A stretch of DNA of 64,000 bases from assembly GCA_033439265.1 (NCBI GenBank), contig JAVTVX010000002.1, positions 5,342,001 through 5,406,000 of the forward strand, given 5' to 3'. The notes beneath the pieces were generated by a model. That model searched no databases, had not been told where the DNA came from, and was given only the letters and a program-made list of their open reading frames with translations. Position numbers and translations under genes: made by a program. Position 1 is the first letter of the stretch, and each line of letters opens with the position of its first letter. The DNA comes from Dillenia suffruticosa. Its lineage: Eukaryota > Streptophyta > Magnoliopsida > Dilleniales > Dilleniaceae. Below are positions 11,637 through 23,642 of this stretch, one piece after another.

Positions 11637-13426
11637 GAAATGAAAAGGTGTACTGGGCCCAAATGTCCTCTTAATGCCTCTGCATTAGGTCGGGCCTAAG
11701 CCCATAAGTTGCTTGGACAAGGCCGTTGGGGTCTGCAATGCAAGCGAGGAGATTTTCTTTCTGGATGGTTAAGAGTTCCAACCTTGCGCTCGTTTTTGCT
11801 TCCTAATTCCTATTGCACAAGTTCGAACGGCTGAGCATCAACCTTCACTATTATTTATTGCATATCCAAAGTTTTTATTATAACGCCACTAAATTAAATA
11901 CTAAAGTTACAATATGCTTGACTTTAATCTTTACATTAAAAAATTTTGATGTCGAGTTATCTACCAAACATGGGACAAACAAATTTTTATCATCAAGAGA
12001 ATATTCACACAAAGCCGTTCTCTCTCCTCAAGTTCCTCTTAAAAAAGAACTATTTTTTCTGTTGGCCTCTCCACAATAACGAGCAATTTGGCATGCATGC
12101 TTGTTGTTAATCATTCTTTTCAACCACTATTCCAAATTCTAATGCGTGGGTTCCTTAAATTAACCTTTTTTTATCATTTTTATCTTTTTTTTTTTTTTTT
12201 TTTTTTTTGAATTCAATCCACTGTACTCAAAGAGAGATTCAAATTGGAGTTATAGGGGAGGAGATTGATTAACTTATTGGAGTTATAGGGGAGGAGATTG
12301 ATTAACTTTTGACAGCTGAAGATTGGAATCTGCACCTCAAATTGAGAAGCAACATCATTTTGTAGAAAAAAGAGTTAAAAGAATGATGAAGTGCTACAAC
12401 CATTAGGTTGGTCAAGTTGGTTTAATACTCTAGCCTCTCGTGTGGGTTCAAATCCTACTAGAATAATGGGTGCTTTTTTTTTTTTAATTTTTTATTTGGT
12501 CTTTTCCATATCATAATTTCATAACTCATATAAAAGTTGTAGTGTGCACATATGAAACTCTTAGCTTGAAAAATTTCCATTGAAGGGCCAACTACTTTAG
12601 AAGAACCTTTTGAGTGCCGACTTCTTGGTTATACATGTTGATACATAGGGTCGACATGCTCGTAACTTCAAAATGGTTCTTTAGGAGTGGAGTAGAGATC
12701 AACGGGACACGAGTCGCTAACGCTAAATTATGAATTGAATAAGGTTAGAGTCACACCATTGTTTAGTTCAATGGTGCGGAATTCTGTGATGAAAACTGTG
12801 GGTCGAGCCATCAGTCAATGATCAATAAGTCATGGACCCACAAGTTGTCCATCACGGACCGGTAGCTGCCATGCAGGGGCTTATCATAATAATACAAGTG
12901 GATGGGGGTGGCCACGAGGCATTACGTGTTTGTTATTTTGTTTGACTTTTGTTTTTTGTTTTTTGTTTTTTTTTTCACCAGTCAAATGTGGCTCTGCCAA
13001 ATCTAAGTCTTCAGATTCCGTAATCTTTTTTAATTAGCCTACGTGTCTGATTCTTGCGAGAGCTTTGAATCTTCAGGTTTAGTACAGAGAGACGACACTA
13101 CATGGGAGAAGATGATCAGCACATGGTTTTTACGACTATTCTCGTCTCTCTTGCGTACTCGGCATTTCCTAATCCCACAAGAGAGAGAGAGAGAGTAGAC
13201 ACAAATCGTTTTCAAATTTTAAGAAACAGACGTGTAGTAGAAGCAATAGATTTTCCCTCTCAATGTGAACATCTGATGTGATGAGAGACTTTTTTAATTC
13301 CGGCAAACATTTGCAAATTTTAGCATAGAAATCTCTCCATTTTTTTGGCACCTTCCACTGAACTCACAAATACACCGTACGTGGGTGTGTTGTTCATAAT
13401 TGCCGCCAGACAAGAGAGGTAGCAAG

Positions 13427-13431
<5 letters not shown>
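11637..13431. other. Intergenic, permease upstream region
   Basis: No gene. It holds a T-run at about 12187-12209, the 33-bp duplication listed separately, and a tRNA-like fragment at about 12403-12470. That fragment has an A-box-like GGTCAAGTTGGTTTA and B-box-like GGTTCAAATCCTA followed by a T-run, which suggests an old SINE or tRNA relic; it does not fold as a full tRNA by eye. The permease promoter must lie in the right part, but I cannot assign a TATA box with confidence. Confidence 0.45.
12243..12308. repeat. 33-bp perfect tandem duplication
   Basis: Two head-to-tail copies (12243-12275 and 12276-12308), each beginning ATTGGAGTTATAGGGGAGG, without differences. Perfect identity implies a recent slip or duplication. 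Confidence 0.95.

Positions 13432-13486
<55 letters not shown>
13432..13486. repeat. (GA)n microsatellite in the permease 5' UTR
   Basis: About 27 GA units ending 16 bp before the permease start codon. GA/CT tracts in plant leaders are common and can bind GAGA-type (BBR/BPC) factors; a regulatory role here is inference. Confidence 0.93.
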
Positions 13487-13487
<1 letters not shown>

Positions 13488-13502
13488 ATAATTCTTACTT
13501 GA

Positions 13503-16500
13503 ATGGGGGAGGAAGTTGGGGAACAAAGTGTGCCAATGCTCACAAGCTCATCTTCTCCCTATGAATCTCTTGACAACCCCATTGAAAGAACTGGTATGTT
13601 TTTTCTCTTTTGTTTTGCTCGCACTCCCATTTCCTCACTTTTCAGGCTTGCGTGTGCTGACTTGAAAAATTAGAATTTTCATAGGTCTATGTCCTTGTTC
13701 CCATTTTGGTTGCTACAATAGAATTCCTCAATTTTGCTGTTTCTGAATTTGATGCTTGAAATTTCTGGGAGTTAAATTCTAAAAAAGATTTACTGGGACC
13801 TTCAAAACTGGGTCAGTGCAGTAATCTTCCATGTAGTGTCAGTCAAGGGCTCAATTAGGCTGAGCAAATGGCCTTCACTTTGGTGGATATGAGTTGTTGA
13901 TGAACGGAATTTTTCTTGCTTTTTTAGCAATCTGTTACTTATCAGTCTCCCATTGATACCATTGACAGCAAAACTTCCAAATAGCATAGTGTTTTTCGGG
14001 TGCTGATTGTCACTTTCCATTGTAGACTTGTTCTTGTATGGTTAATGGTTTAGTCAGGCATAGTTCATGCTTGGTTTAATGACATTGTTAATTTCATTTG
14101 AAGTCTAGTTACAGTTAAGTTCTACTAGTGATTATTTTGTTGGGTTTGAAGGGACATTTTGGACTGCTGTGGCACATGTAATAACGGGCGTGATAGGGGC
14201 AGGAGTGCTATCGTTGGCATGGAGCATAGCGCAGTTGGGATGGATTGCAGGTCCATTGGCCATTGTGGCCTTTGCTGGGATCACAGTTGTTTCCACTTTC
14301 TTGCTTTGTGATTGCTACAGGTCTCCTGATCCTGAGTATGGACCCATCAGAAACAGCTCTTACATGCTTGCTGTTCGGTATTACCTAGGTGAGACGTGAG
14401 TCACTCATTCTTGCTCCCTAAGAAGTATTAATCTTCTTCTTGCTTTTACCCATCTCTCTCTCATATTAATATGGCAAGATTAGTATAAAAAATTTTGAAG
14501 ATCAGATTAGTTGAGCCTCACTCTGACTGAGGAATAAATAACAACACATACAATTTGATGTTATAAAGATTATGGTATCCGATCTAATCTTTCTGAAATC
14601 AAGATGTATTTGGGAGATTGACAAATATTAATGAACTTCTGAACAATGTCCAAAGCTTTTACATATTTTGGCTTCTTATATATGATGACTCTTGACTTGG
14701 ACAAACATAACTAGACATGCTACTAATCTTATCACCTTTCTGCAACCTTTTTCATTCAATTCATCCACACAGGATCTCCATTATTGGAAAAATCCAAAAA
14801 ACTAAAAACAGTTTTGTGAATTTGTTGAAAATTGTCAAAAATAATTAATGTTCTGATTTAGACTTTATAATTGAATAGGTAGCACATTGGCCTACCATGC
14901 ATGTTATGCCTTCTCTGTGGATTAAAACATATTTGGAATCTTTAATAGTGTTGATGAGATTAGTTTAATTATGAATATTCATCATGATATACCATCCAAT
15001 CCTGGGCTTCAGGCCGACCATGTTGGCTGGGGATTAATTAATTGATTGATTTTTAGGTTGGAAGGTGTGTTAAACGACAGAGAAAACTAAATATTATTGA
15101 CCTTTGCAGATAATTTTTTTAGCTTATGTCTCAAACAGCAAGAGAGGAAAAAAAAAAAAAAAAAAAAGAGGATGGCACATATCGAAATCTTAAGTCGCAG
15201 TAATTACATTTTGATTCAGGTGTGATACAGGATATCTTAATTCCTAGACACTTTAAACGTAACCCTTGCCTTTTCTTATGGGAGGGAGGGAATCTGTAAA
15301 TCTCGCCTCTTGTTGTCAACAAAGCCATTAAAACTTGTATGCAAATGCTGAAAATTCCATATCATTCTTAATGGAGAATAGTGGCTGGGTGCAGGAATAG
15401 CTACATACTACTTGCTGCTCTTTAAATGATGTTACAACAACAATAATGTTGATGGCTTCATTAACCTAGGCTTGGATGCCAATGTTGGACGCCAATTTGC
15501 ATTTTGTTGTGTGTGTGTGTGCGCGCGTGTGCGGTTGTGCGCGCGTGTGTGTGTTGTGCGCGTGTGCGTGTACTTGAGCGCGCTCGCGCGTGCAAGAGGA
15601 AATGATATTGGTGTGTGTGTGTGTGTGCGCGTGTGCAGGCGCGCGCAGGAGGAAATGATATTGAGATGTGTTTGTGTGTGTGTGTGGGTTTAACTGTGTA
15701 TGGAGTTTCTAACGTGTGTGCGCGCGCGCGTGCGCAGGAGGAAATGATATTGATGTGTGTGTGTGTGTGTGTGTGTGATGATATTGATTTGGATTTCAAT
15801 TTATTTTTCTTCAGAACGCAAGTGATAATAGTTAGTGTTGCAAAATAAATAGTTCAGAATGCAAGTGATAATGGTTAGTGCTGCAAAATAAATAGTGTTA
15901 CGTCAAAACTTTTTTTTTTTTTGGCTTCAACAAGCTATAAATACATGAACTGCTTGACCCCAGTTGTTGCTTGATACAATTTATTTATTTACTTTTTTTT
16001 TGGGGAGGTAGATAATAGATATCTGATCTTATATTTTAAGTGCATTCTTTGGAGACATAACCAAATAGGCTTAAATTAAAACAGTGTAAAGTATGCATTG
16101 TGATAATTGTCAAATGATAACAACTTTTTGAATAAGTTATGCAAAGTGGGCCTTAAGAAGCAAGTCTTGTAATGAATGATGCCTAATGAGGGGTGTCTTG
16201 TTTTGAGTCATGTTCCATTTATTCCTGTAACAGGTGTGCTGTTGTTGATGTTTGGATTTGGACACCATTACTTGTTCTTGTGGTTCCATCATCTGTATGC
16301 TGCAAAACATAGCTCTGATCTCTTAACTAAGCCTGCTGATTGTGACACAGTCTGCATACGTACCGCAAGTTTAAACTACTGAAACTGGGCCAGCCAAGCA
16401 ATTTTTTGGTGGGTGGTCTTCAATTTCTTAATCCGTGATGCATGTGCTAGATTAGGCAGTAACTTTGGTGTAGAAAAGCTTAACACATGTTGTATGCTAT

Positions 16501-18856
16501 GATAAATCCGGGCAACTACTAGTACTTGTTTGAGTAGCAAGAAACTGGAACAGCTTTTAGTAACACAATGATGGTTCATAACTCTTTTTTTAAGGCCATT
16601 TATTTTAAATCAATTAGATGGATAAACAGATTTGACAGACAATGCATTTTGTTTTTCCAGGAGAAACAAGTGAAAAAGTATGCACGATATTTGTTCAAGA
16701 GAGCTTCTATGGGATTGGAATTGCTTATGTCATTACATCTGCTGTCAGCATGAGGTATTGAACTGCTTCATCACAGAACAGCTTTGTTACATCTACTTTA
16801 CTGGTTTGTGTAAGTAAATCAGGTACACTGATTCATGAAACTGCGGAGTCCTACTAGAAAGAAGTAACTTGACTATAATGAACTGATGACTCTGTTTTGA
16901 TACATATACCTAATAGGGGTTGAGTCCAAAAGAAATTCATGTTTCAATGTATACCAATTCTGGCTGGAGTCTGATTAGCTGAGGGTGTAAATGACCATGA
17001 CAATGAATTTTCCTCCAATTCTTCTAGCAATGCCCAACAAGGTATACAAGGTTCTAAAGTTGTGAGGCTTGACATTGAATTTTAAAGATTAGATGGCTAA
17101 AGTGGTGACCAATGCAAGGTTAGGCAGCAAAATACTAGCCGAGTCAAAGTTGAACTTTGAGGTGTTAGGAATTCTCTCTCTCTCTTTATCTCTCTCTCTC
17201 TCATTTGAGTTTGAACTCAAGTTGACTGTTGAATGAAGGTGATATGTTCAAATTGTCAGTATTGCAATAGCACCTCTCACATTGATCTTTTAATATCCCA
17301 TACTTAAAAATGGGAACCCAATTTTAGGTCTCATTTTTTTCTGTAAGGAGTTGTACTTCAACCATGCTGTTTTCAGCCAAGCCTTTGCTTTTCAGTTCTT
17401 TTAACTACATCACTTTATAATATTAGAATCTGCTGCATGATCGTAGAGATCAATGATGCGCATTGTGTTTGGTCTATTTCTTGATTCAGAGCAATTCAAA
17501 AATCAAACTGCTACCACAGTGAGGGACATGATGCTTCATGTTCATATGGGGAAACGGGATACATGATCCTATTTGGTGCTGTTCAAACTGTCATGTCTCA
17601 AACACCAGATTTTCACAAAATGGAGTGGCTCTCTATTGTTGCTGCCATAATGTCCTTCACCTACTCTTTCATCGGACTCGCACTAGGTTTTGTAAAAGTA
17701 ATAGGTAATTTTCTTCATTGTGAATCACAATTTTGTATCCATACAGAAATTTAAAGCCTTTTTGTCAATGGAACAAAGGTTATCAAAATTAGAGGCATGT
17801 AAGAAATAAAGTGGGCATGGAGAAACTAATCTTGTAGCATTAGTATAATGGTATACTTAATTATTTTGTGACTATTGCAGAAAATGGAATTATTTTGGGA
17901 AGCATCACAGGGGTTGAAGAGTCCAGCATTGTTGAGAAGTTATGTTTAGCTTTTCAAGCTCTTGGGGATGTTGCTTTTGCCTACCCATACTCAATTATTT
18001 GTCTTGAAATACAGGTTTTTTAATTTGATTTTATTTGTTTGCAAATGATGCCTCAAGATAGAACTAAAATTACAGTTTTATAATTCACTATGTAAATAGC
18101 TAAAGCAAGATTTCTGAAATTTCTAAATGAAGGATACTTTGAAGTCACCTCCTCCTGAAAACCAGACCATGAAAAAGGCCTCATTAGCAGCAATTTTGGT
18201 TACTACTCTTTTCTACTTATTGTGTGGAGGATTTGGATATGCAGCCTTTGGGAGTGATACCCCCGGAAACCTCTTGACAGGTTTTGGATTCTATGAGCCC
18301 TATTGGCTCATCGATTTGGCAAATGCTTGCATTGTTCTTCATTTGGTTGGAGGCTATCAGGTACTAATCATCACTTTATTTATTTATTCTTATAAATTTC
18401 ACATTGGTCCCCACTTAATAGCTTTCTTCTCATGCTTTACACTATGGTCAGATATACAGCCAACCTGTTTTTGCATCCTTAGAAAGATGGTTCAGCAACA
18501 AGTATCCTGAGAGTCAATTTGTGAATAAGAATTACAATTTTAAGCTCCCTTTTCTACCGGCTCTTAAGCTGAACCTTCTCAAGCTATGTCTTCGGACTGC
18601 ATATGTGGTGTCAACGACTATAATTGCAATTATATTTCCTTATTTCAATGAAGTATTGGGAGTGTTGGGAGCCTTGAATTTTTGGCCATTGGCTATATAC
18701 TTCCCAATGGAAATGTACTTTGTGCAAAGGAAGGTGGCACGTTGGACAAGAAACTGGATTGCTCTTCAGTGTTTTAGCATTTTTTGCTTGGTGGTGAGCA
18801 TTGTTAGCTTCACTGGATCACTCGAAGGACTTATAGTTGATAGGTTAAGTTCTTGA
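13503..18856 (+). CDS. AAP7: Amino-acid permease, AAP7-like (7 exons, 467 aa)
   Basis: Proton-coupled amino-acid importer of the AAAP/AAP family, a polytopic membrane protein. Exons: 13503-13593, 14152-14388, 16661-16754, 17490-17704, 17881-18014, 18133-18360, 18452-18856. All junctions are GT-AG and in phase, giving 1404 nt including the stop. The N-terminus has ERTGTFWTAVAHVITGVIG and the first membrane helices; the middle has SNCYHSEGH and SFTYSFIG; exon 6 has TMKKASLAA and GFGFYEPYWLIDLANAC; exon 7 has FPYFNEVLGVLGALNFWPLA. The short C-terminus ending GSLEGLIVDRLSS, and the 467-aa length, resemble Arabidopsis AAP7 as I remember it more than AAP1-6. Intron 2 is 2.3 kb and repeat-rich. The start ATG is the first in frame, just after a GA repeat. 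A broken paralogue lies 2.8 kb downstream. Confidence 0.93.
15509..15778. repeat. Compound GT/GC microsatellite in permease intron 2
   Basis: About 270 bp of alternating purine-pyrimidine (GTGTGT, GCGCGC) broken by three copies of a GAGGAAATGATATTG unit. Such tracts can adopt Z-DNA and are length-unstable. Confidence 0.93.
15810..15895. repeat. 43-bp tandem duplication in permease intron 2
   Basis: Units 15810-15852 and 15853-15895 both start TTCAGAA and end AAAATAAATAG, with about three differences. Confidence 0.9.
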
Positions 18857-20196
18857 AATTCTACATGTTGGCCAAAAAAAGAGGTCAACTCTCCCGAGAA
18901 AGGCTTGTCCATTATGACATCAATAGAAAGTTTTCACAGATTATTGTCAGTCATAAGGTCGATATATAGGTAGTGCTTTCAGAGGCATGGAAGGCTGGTA
19001 AATTTTTGGGGGATTTGTATTTTCCATAGGCTTTAGTACTGGAGAGAGAGTACCCTATAATGTTGGCAATGCTTCACAAAATTTTATTATTATTATTATT
19101 ATTATTATTTTTTATTTTTTACTTTTTTTCCATTGAATTTTGTCTGATCCCCTCGTTAGTTTTTCTGGGTGGGCAGGCTGTAATACTTTTTGTATATTTG
19201 GAGCTGGGTTGTAATTTATATTAAAATTTGCATAGGGATGGGACTGTATGAGGTATTATTTCAAGTATAGTATGTGGTTATTTTCCAAGAAAAGAAAGTA
19301 GTATTATATTTTAATATTTTGGTTTGAGCAAGGGTGACTTATAAATTCTTCTTTCTAAATTTTTAAATGTTAGGGTTTAGTCGGGGTCGAGCAGAAACAC
19401 AATACTTTGTTGAAAATAAGCTTTGATTCCAAGTCTGTAGTTAACTCATTCGTTCTTTGTTGATTGCATGTTAACCAGATTTTGAACAACACAGAATATG
19501 CCAACAGTGCTTGCCCAACAATAGTTATCGAGTTTACTGATATGATTAGACTTATTTTTGGTTATCGAGTTGTGCCTTGGTCTTCAATCTCGTCTTTTCA
19601 CGGCTTGAAGCGGCGGAGGTGGTGGCTGTGCTATTTTAGGTCTCCGGCAGTTTTGTTTTGCCGCTGGTCTTAATCCCCCTATTTTGGCAGAATGGTTTTT
19701 TGATTTGTAGTTTTGTTGGGTTTTGTTGGGTTTTCGGTGGTTGTGTTGTGCTCAATATAAGACTGTTTTGTTGATGCACAACTCAGGTCCTTGGAAAAGT
19801 TATGTGGTTTTTTCTGATCGACGTAATCCGAGTATTACAGAGTTCATTAAAGAATTGAATTTTTAAATTTTATTTTTTTATTTTTATAACTTAATTTCAA
19901 TATCAATGATTGAGAGAGCAAAACGTCTAGCCGTTACATCCAGAAAAGTTCGGTGAAAAGTTATGTTTAAGCTCGTGCTCTTTGTTGGTCTGCTTGCATT
20001 TAGGGCCTTAAGAACAACCACCCCCGGGCCCAAACCAAAAAAAAAAGGTGAGTGAATGATGTGATTGTATCCTACTGGGCAGACTTCATGTGGCTTTTTG
20101 GTGGGCTGGCCGAACCTTTGTACTGTTAGGTTTGTTTGATTGGGCTGACAGAATTTGAACTCCATATCCGGTAGATGCTTAATTATCTACGTCATA
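18857..20196. other. Permease 3' UTR and intergenic DNA
   Basis: The first few hundred bases are probably 3' UTR. An (ATT)n repeat lies near 19086-19110. Around 19600-19780 the DNA is GC/GT-richer without a recognisable domain. An A-run at about 20036-20046 after a C-rich segment may be an old retroposon tail. No gene seen. Confidence 0.4.
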
Positions 20197-20211
20197 GTAC
20201 CCATAATAAAA

Positions 20212-20416
20212 TTAACGTGAGTTGACTTAAGTGGATATAGAATTAAATACTTTTAAACATAATTGGGTTTTAATTCCCGTAGCCCTTATGTGTATGGAGC
20301 GTTCTCCGTTGGGAGATCCATCCTTCGTAAGGAGCCACTGCAGTAGTCGATCCAGATTAATTGGGACAAAGTTCCAGATATCGAACGTTATCTAAGATAT
20401 GGTACAAAAAAAAATG
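20212..20416 (+). mobile_element. tRNA-derived SINE with 15-bp TSD
   Basis: Flanked by GTACCCATAATAAAA (20197-20211) and GTACCCATAGTAAAA (20417-20431), one mismatch. The A-tail is at about 20405-20414. The 3' part (CAGATTAATTGGGACAAAGT) matches the SINE at 11458-11636, so both belong to one family; the 5' part carries a weak B-box-like GGGTTTTAATTCCC. Confidence 0.8.
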
Positions 20417-20431
20417 GTACCCATAGTAAAA

Positions 20432-21212
20432 GTACCAAAGAATATACTCAATGATTAATCTAATGGTAGGATATCAATTTTTTTTAATCGTGATTTCAAA
20501 TTTAAATTATAAAAATAAAAAATATAAAATAACATAAGAATGAGAAGTTCTAAATTTAAATCATATCAAACCCTTTTTATTCTATTTAAAAATTACAATG
20601 AATTATCTAAAACGTGAGGGAAAATATTAAAATATAAAATAATTAATATCATTTTCATCTCTTAATGTAATTTTTTTTTAAATATGATAGTTATATAAAA
20701 TATAAAATATAAAATATTATCAAAGTAGAAGAATTAACCAACATGTGAAGGTAAAGTATTTAAGCTTTAAACTTTTAAAACTTTTTTTACCCCAGAAAAT
20801 AAGTATACAGAATATAAGAATCGAATGATACTTATAGAAAATATAAAAATTCCTCTTGCCACCTTACTCTACAATATATTAGAATTAATCTCGGCATCAT
20901 AGAGTCAAATTATAGAGAAATTATGCCTTTAAGTATAAAATAAAAGGTAATTTTTTATGATTATATTAAAAAGAAAATCACAAATGAATGTATTTTTCAC
21001 AGGGAATCGGGCGATAGCATCCTTGTCCTCTTCACGCCTTTCAAATGTCCCGCAGTATAGCAGTCTTGCTTCTGCAATCATTTGACTCTGATCAAGAATC
21101 TGTAAAAACCATAAAACTTGCAGCCCAACACTCACTTGAACAAGAAAAAGGTCATGAAATAAGTGGCAATATTAAAATACCTTCTGGGGTCACTCTATTT
21201 CACATAAGAATT
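20432..21212. other. AT-rich intergenic DNA
   Basis: No gene recognised. A minus-strand frame at 20929-21135 has no domain I know and is probably chance. Confidence 0.35.
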
Positions 21213-21222
21213 GGACGTTTCC

Positions 21223-21642
21223 AGATGTTGCGTTTAAAAGGGCCCCAACTGTAGGCCTCGTGTAGATTTCCGTCTGAAAAATACCTGCTGTGGAGTTAGA
21301 GAGTGCTTACGGCTGGTGCTCCGTTTGAAGATCTCCCTGGTGATCGTTGAGTTAGATTTCACTGACCTTGTTGAAGCTGTTTCATCACAAGGGGTGGTTC
21401 ACCTTAATGGTCCTCATATTGTCCCTGAATGCTAAAATCTAATGAGGCTAGCTAAAATTGAGGAGGTTTAGCTTGTTTCCCACGAGAGTAATCAATGTGC
21501 TGATAGCTCACGTGCCATTCAGTTCCTCAAGGATTCATGAGTTGCACACTCCTTGTGGGGCTTATAGAGCCTTAAGGCGTGATATTCAGGGCTAGTGTTC
21601 TTCCGACGTTAGCTTGCATGCTCCCCAGTAACAAAAAAAAAA
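21223..21642 (+). mobile_element. 5'-truncated LINE-type fragment (RNase H end)
   Basis: A 420-bp retroposed fragment with an A-tail (21633-21642) and the exact 10-bp TSD GGACGTTTCC at 21213-21222 and 21643-21652. Translation around 21340-21415 reads LVIVELDFTDLVEAV and LNGPHIVPEC before a stop. This matches the RNase-H-like domain found at the C-terminus of many plant non-LTR retrotransposons. Stops and frameshifts make it inert. Confidence 0.75.
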
Positions 21643-21686
21643 GGACGTTTCCTCTGGTTTTAATTGTAATAAGTGGCAATACTCCA

Positions 21687-23474
21687 CCACCATGAAGAAG
21701 GCCTATATGATTTCAATCTTTGCTACAACTTTCTTCTACATGTGCCGGGGATGCTTTGGCTATGGATCCCTTGGGAATGTTACACCAGGAAATATCTTCA
21801 GGGTTCGGATTCTATGAGCCCTATTGGCTCAGATTTTACTAATTCCTGCTTCATTCTCCATCTGGTCGGAGGTTATCAGGTTCTGTACTATCATGTTTGG
21901 AACATACCAAGAGCCTTGCCTTTGGAATATCCTGGGATTGCTCGATTGTAAACTTGGGAGAGCTAATGGGCTCAAATTTTGAAAGTGATCTGCCTTCATA
22001 AATCTAACCCTCCCTAAGGTAGAAGCCTTGTGTACTGTCCTTTTTATCTATTTATGTGTAGCGTCTGTTTACTATGTTTTTGTATAAACCTCTTTTTCTC
22101 CATCATTTTTAGATGCTCAATCAACCAATTTTTGCATCGATAGAAGGATGGATAAGGAAGAAATTTCTGAGTAGTGAGAAGACTTCTACAACCTCAAGCT
22201 CCCCTTTTTGCCTGCTGTTCAGCTAAGCCTCCGCAAGTTTTGTTTTCGGACACCTGTTGAAACTGATACAATATTTGACCCTTACATGTAATCTATTATT
22301 TAGCCTAATATTATGTCTTATATTTAACTTAATGATCAATCATGTCTCTAATCATATATTAAGTGTATGTATACTGCTATAATTTTCTATATATAATGGA
22401 TTGCAATTGTTTGCAATTGTTTAAAGACATGAAAGAGTTTACTCTCCTAATAAGTTCTCTTCTAACATGATTAAGACAGTAAATTATGTTTTATATACAT
22501 TTCACTATATATAAAGAATTATAAAAGTATACATATACTCCATATATGATTGATCATTCCACTAAATATAAGGCTATATATTAGTCTACATAATAGACGA
22601 GATGTAAGAGTTAACTATTCTATCGATCAATATATTAGATATAAGGATCACATATTTTATCATTCCCCCACAAACAGAACTGAGGAGATCAGACATTCAA
22701 ACTAGATCGAAAATCAAAAAAGAGTGATGAATGTAGACCCTTAAGTAGAGGGCATATGAATCACTTTGATTTGTTCTAAAATGTATGTCTATCTTAATAT
22801 ATTTAGTACGTTGATATTTGACTGGATTGTTAAACAAGTAAATAACGCTAGCATTTCCTTGGTTTATTCGGTTCCCTTGATCCATTCTGCAAGGAAAGAT
22901 ATAACAAAAAAGCGAGGACTTGAATTGAATATCAAAACAGTGATAAAAATTATACCAAAAGATAAAAATGAGAAGGAGAAACATAGGGAGAAAGATGATG
23001 ACACCCAGAAGGAGAAGATTTAAAAGGAGAAGGGAAAACATTTAGAGTGTGAAGAGAAGGAGAAGAAAGATCATAACGAGAAAAATGAGGTGATGGAGAA
23101 AGAGCGAGAGAGGCAATTTGAAGGGGAATCAAAGGAAAAATCAAAGAGAAAGGAGAAGGAAGAGAAAGAAGAGAAGAAGGAGAAGAAGAAAGATAAGGAG
23201 AAGGAAGATGGAGATGGAAAGGAGAATTGAAGGAAGAATCAAAGAAAAAACAAGAAGATTTACACAAATGAAAGGATTGAGTGAGGTGTGGCGGTGATGA
23301 CGAAATTAGAAATTTTTTTGATGATATCTTTGATTTTTTTTTTCAGGATAAATAGTGTGATCGGTTGATTGATAGATAGATGCTTTACTCAACTCTTGGT
23401 TATTCGTGAGAACAGACACAACACACGCAACACGAAAACCTAGAAATTGATTGATAGGATAAAAGTGGTGATTT

Positions 23475-23514
<40 letters not shown>

Positions 23515-23603
23515 TGTGAAGAGAGACGGGGGAGAGTATAGGGGAAGGGTAAAAGGAGCATAAAAATTTCTTCAGAGAACCGAAAAGAGACGACAATGTA
23601 GAA

Positions 23604-23642
<39 letters not shown>

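Noticed and set aside
12391-12480. A tRNA gene.
   Set aside because: A- and B-box-like words and a T-arm (GTGGG TTCAAAT CCTAC) are present, but no acceptor or D-arm pairing could be built. More likely a SINE or tRNA relic.
13320-13526. Minus-strand open frame rich in Leu-Ser before the permease.
   Set aside because: It is the translation of the GA microsatellite in the permease leader.
15461-15848. Open frames with His-Thr or Cys-Val repeats in permease intron 2.
   Set aside because: They are translations of the GT/GC microsatellite; flanking exons and splice sites show that this is intron.
20929-21254. Short open frames on both strands upstream of the LINE fragment.
   Set aside because: No recognisable family, no splice context, and the two strands overlap. 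Treated as chance.
22950-23267. Minus-strand Ser/Pro/Leu-rich open frame.
   Set aside because: It is the complement of the GA-rich tract inside the retroelement and is low complexity only.
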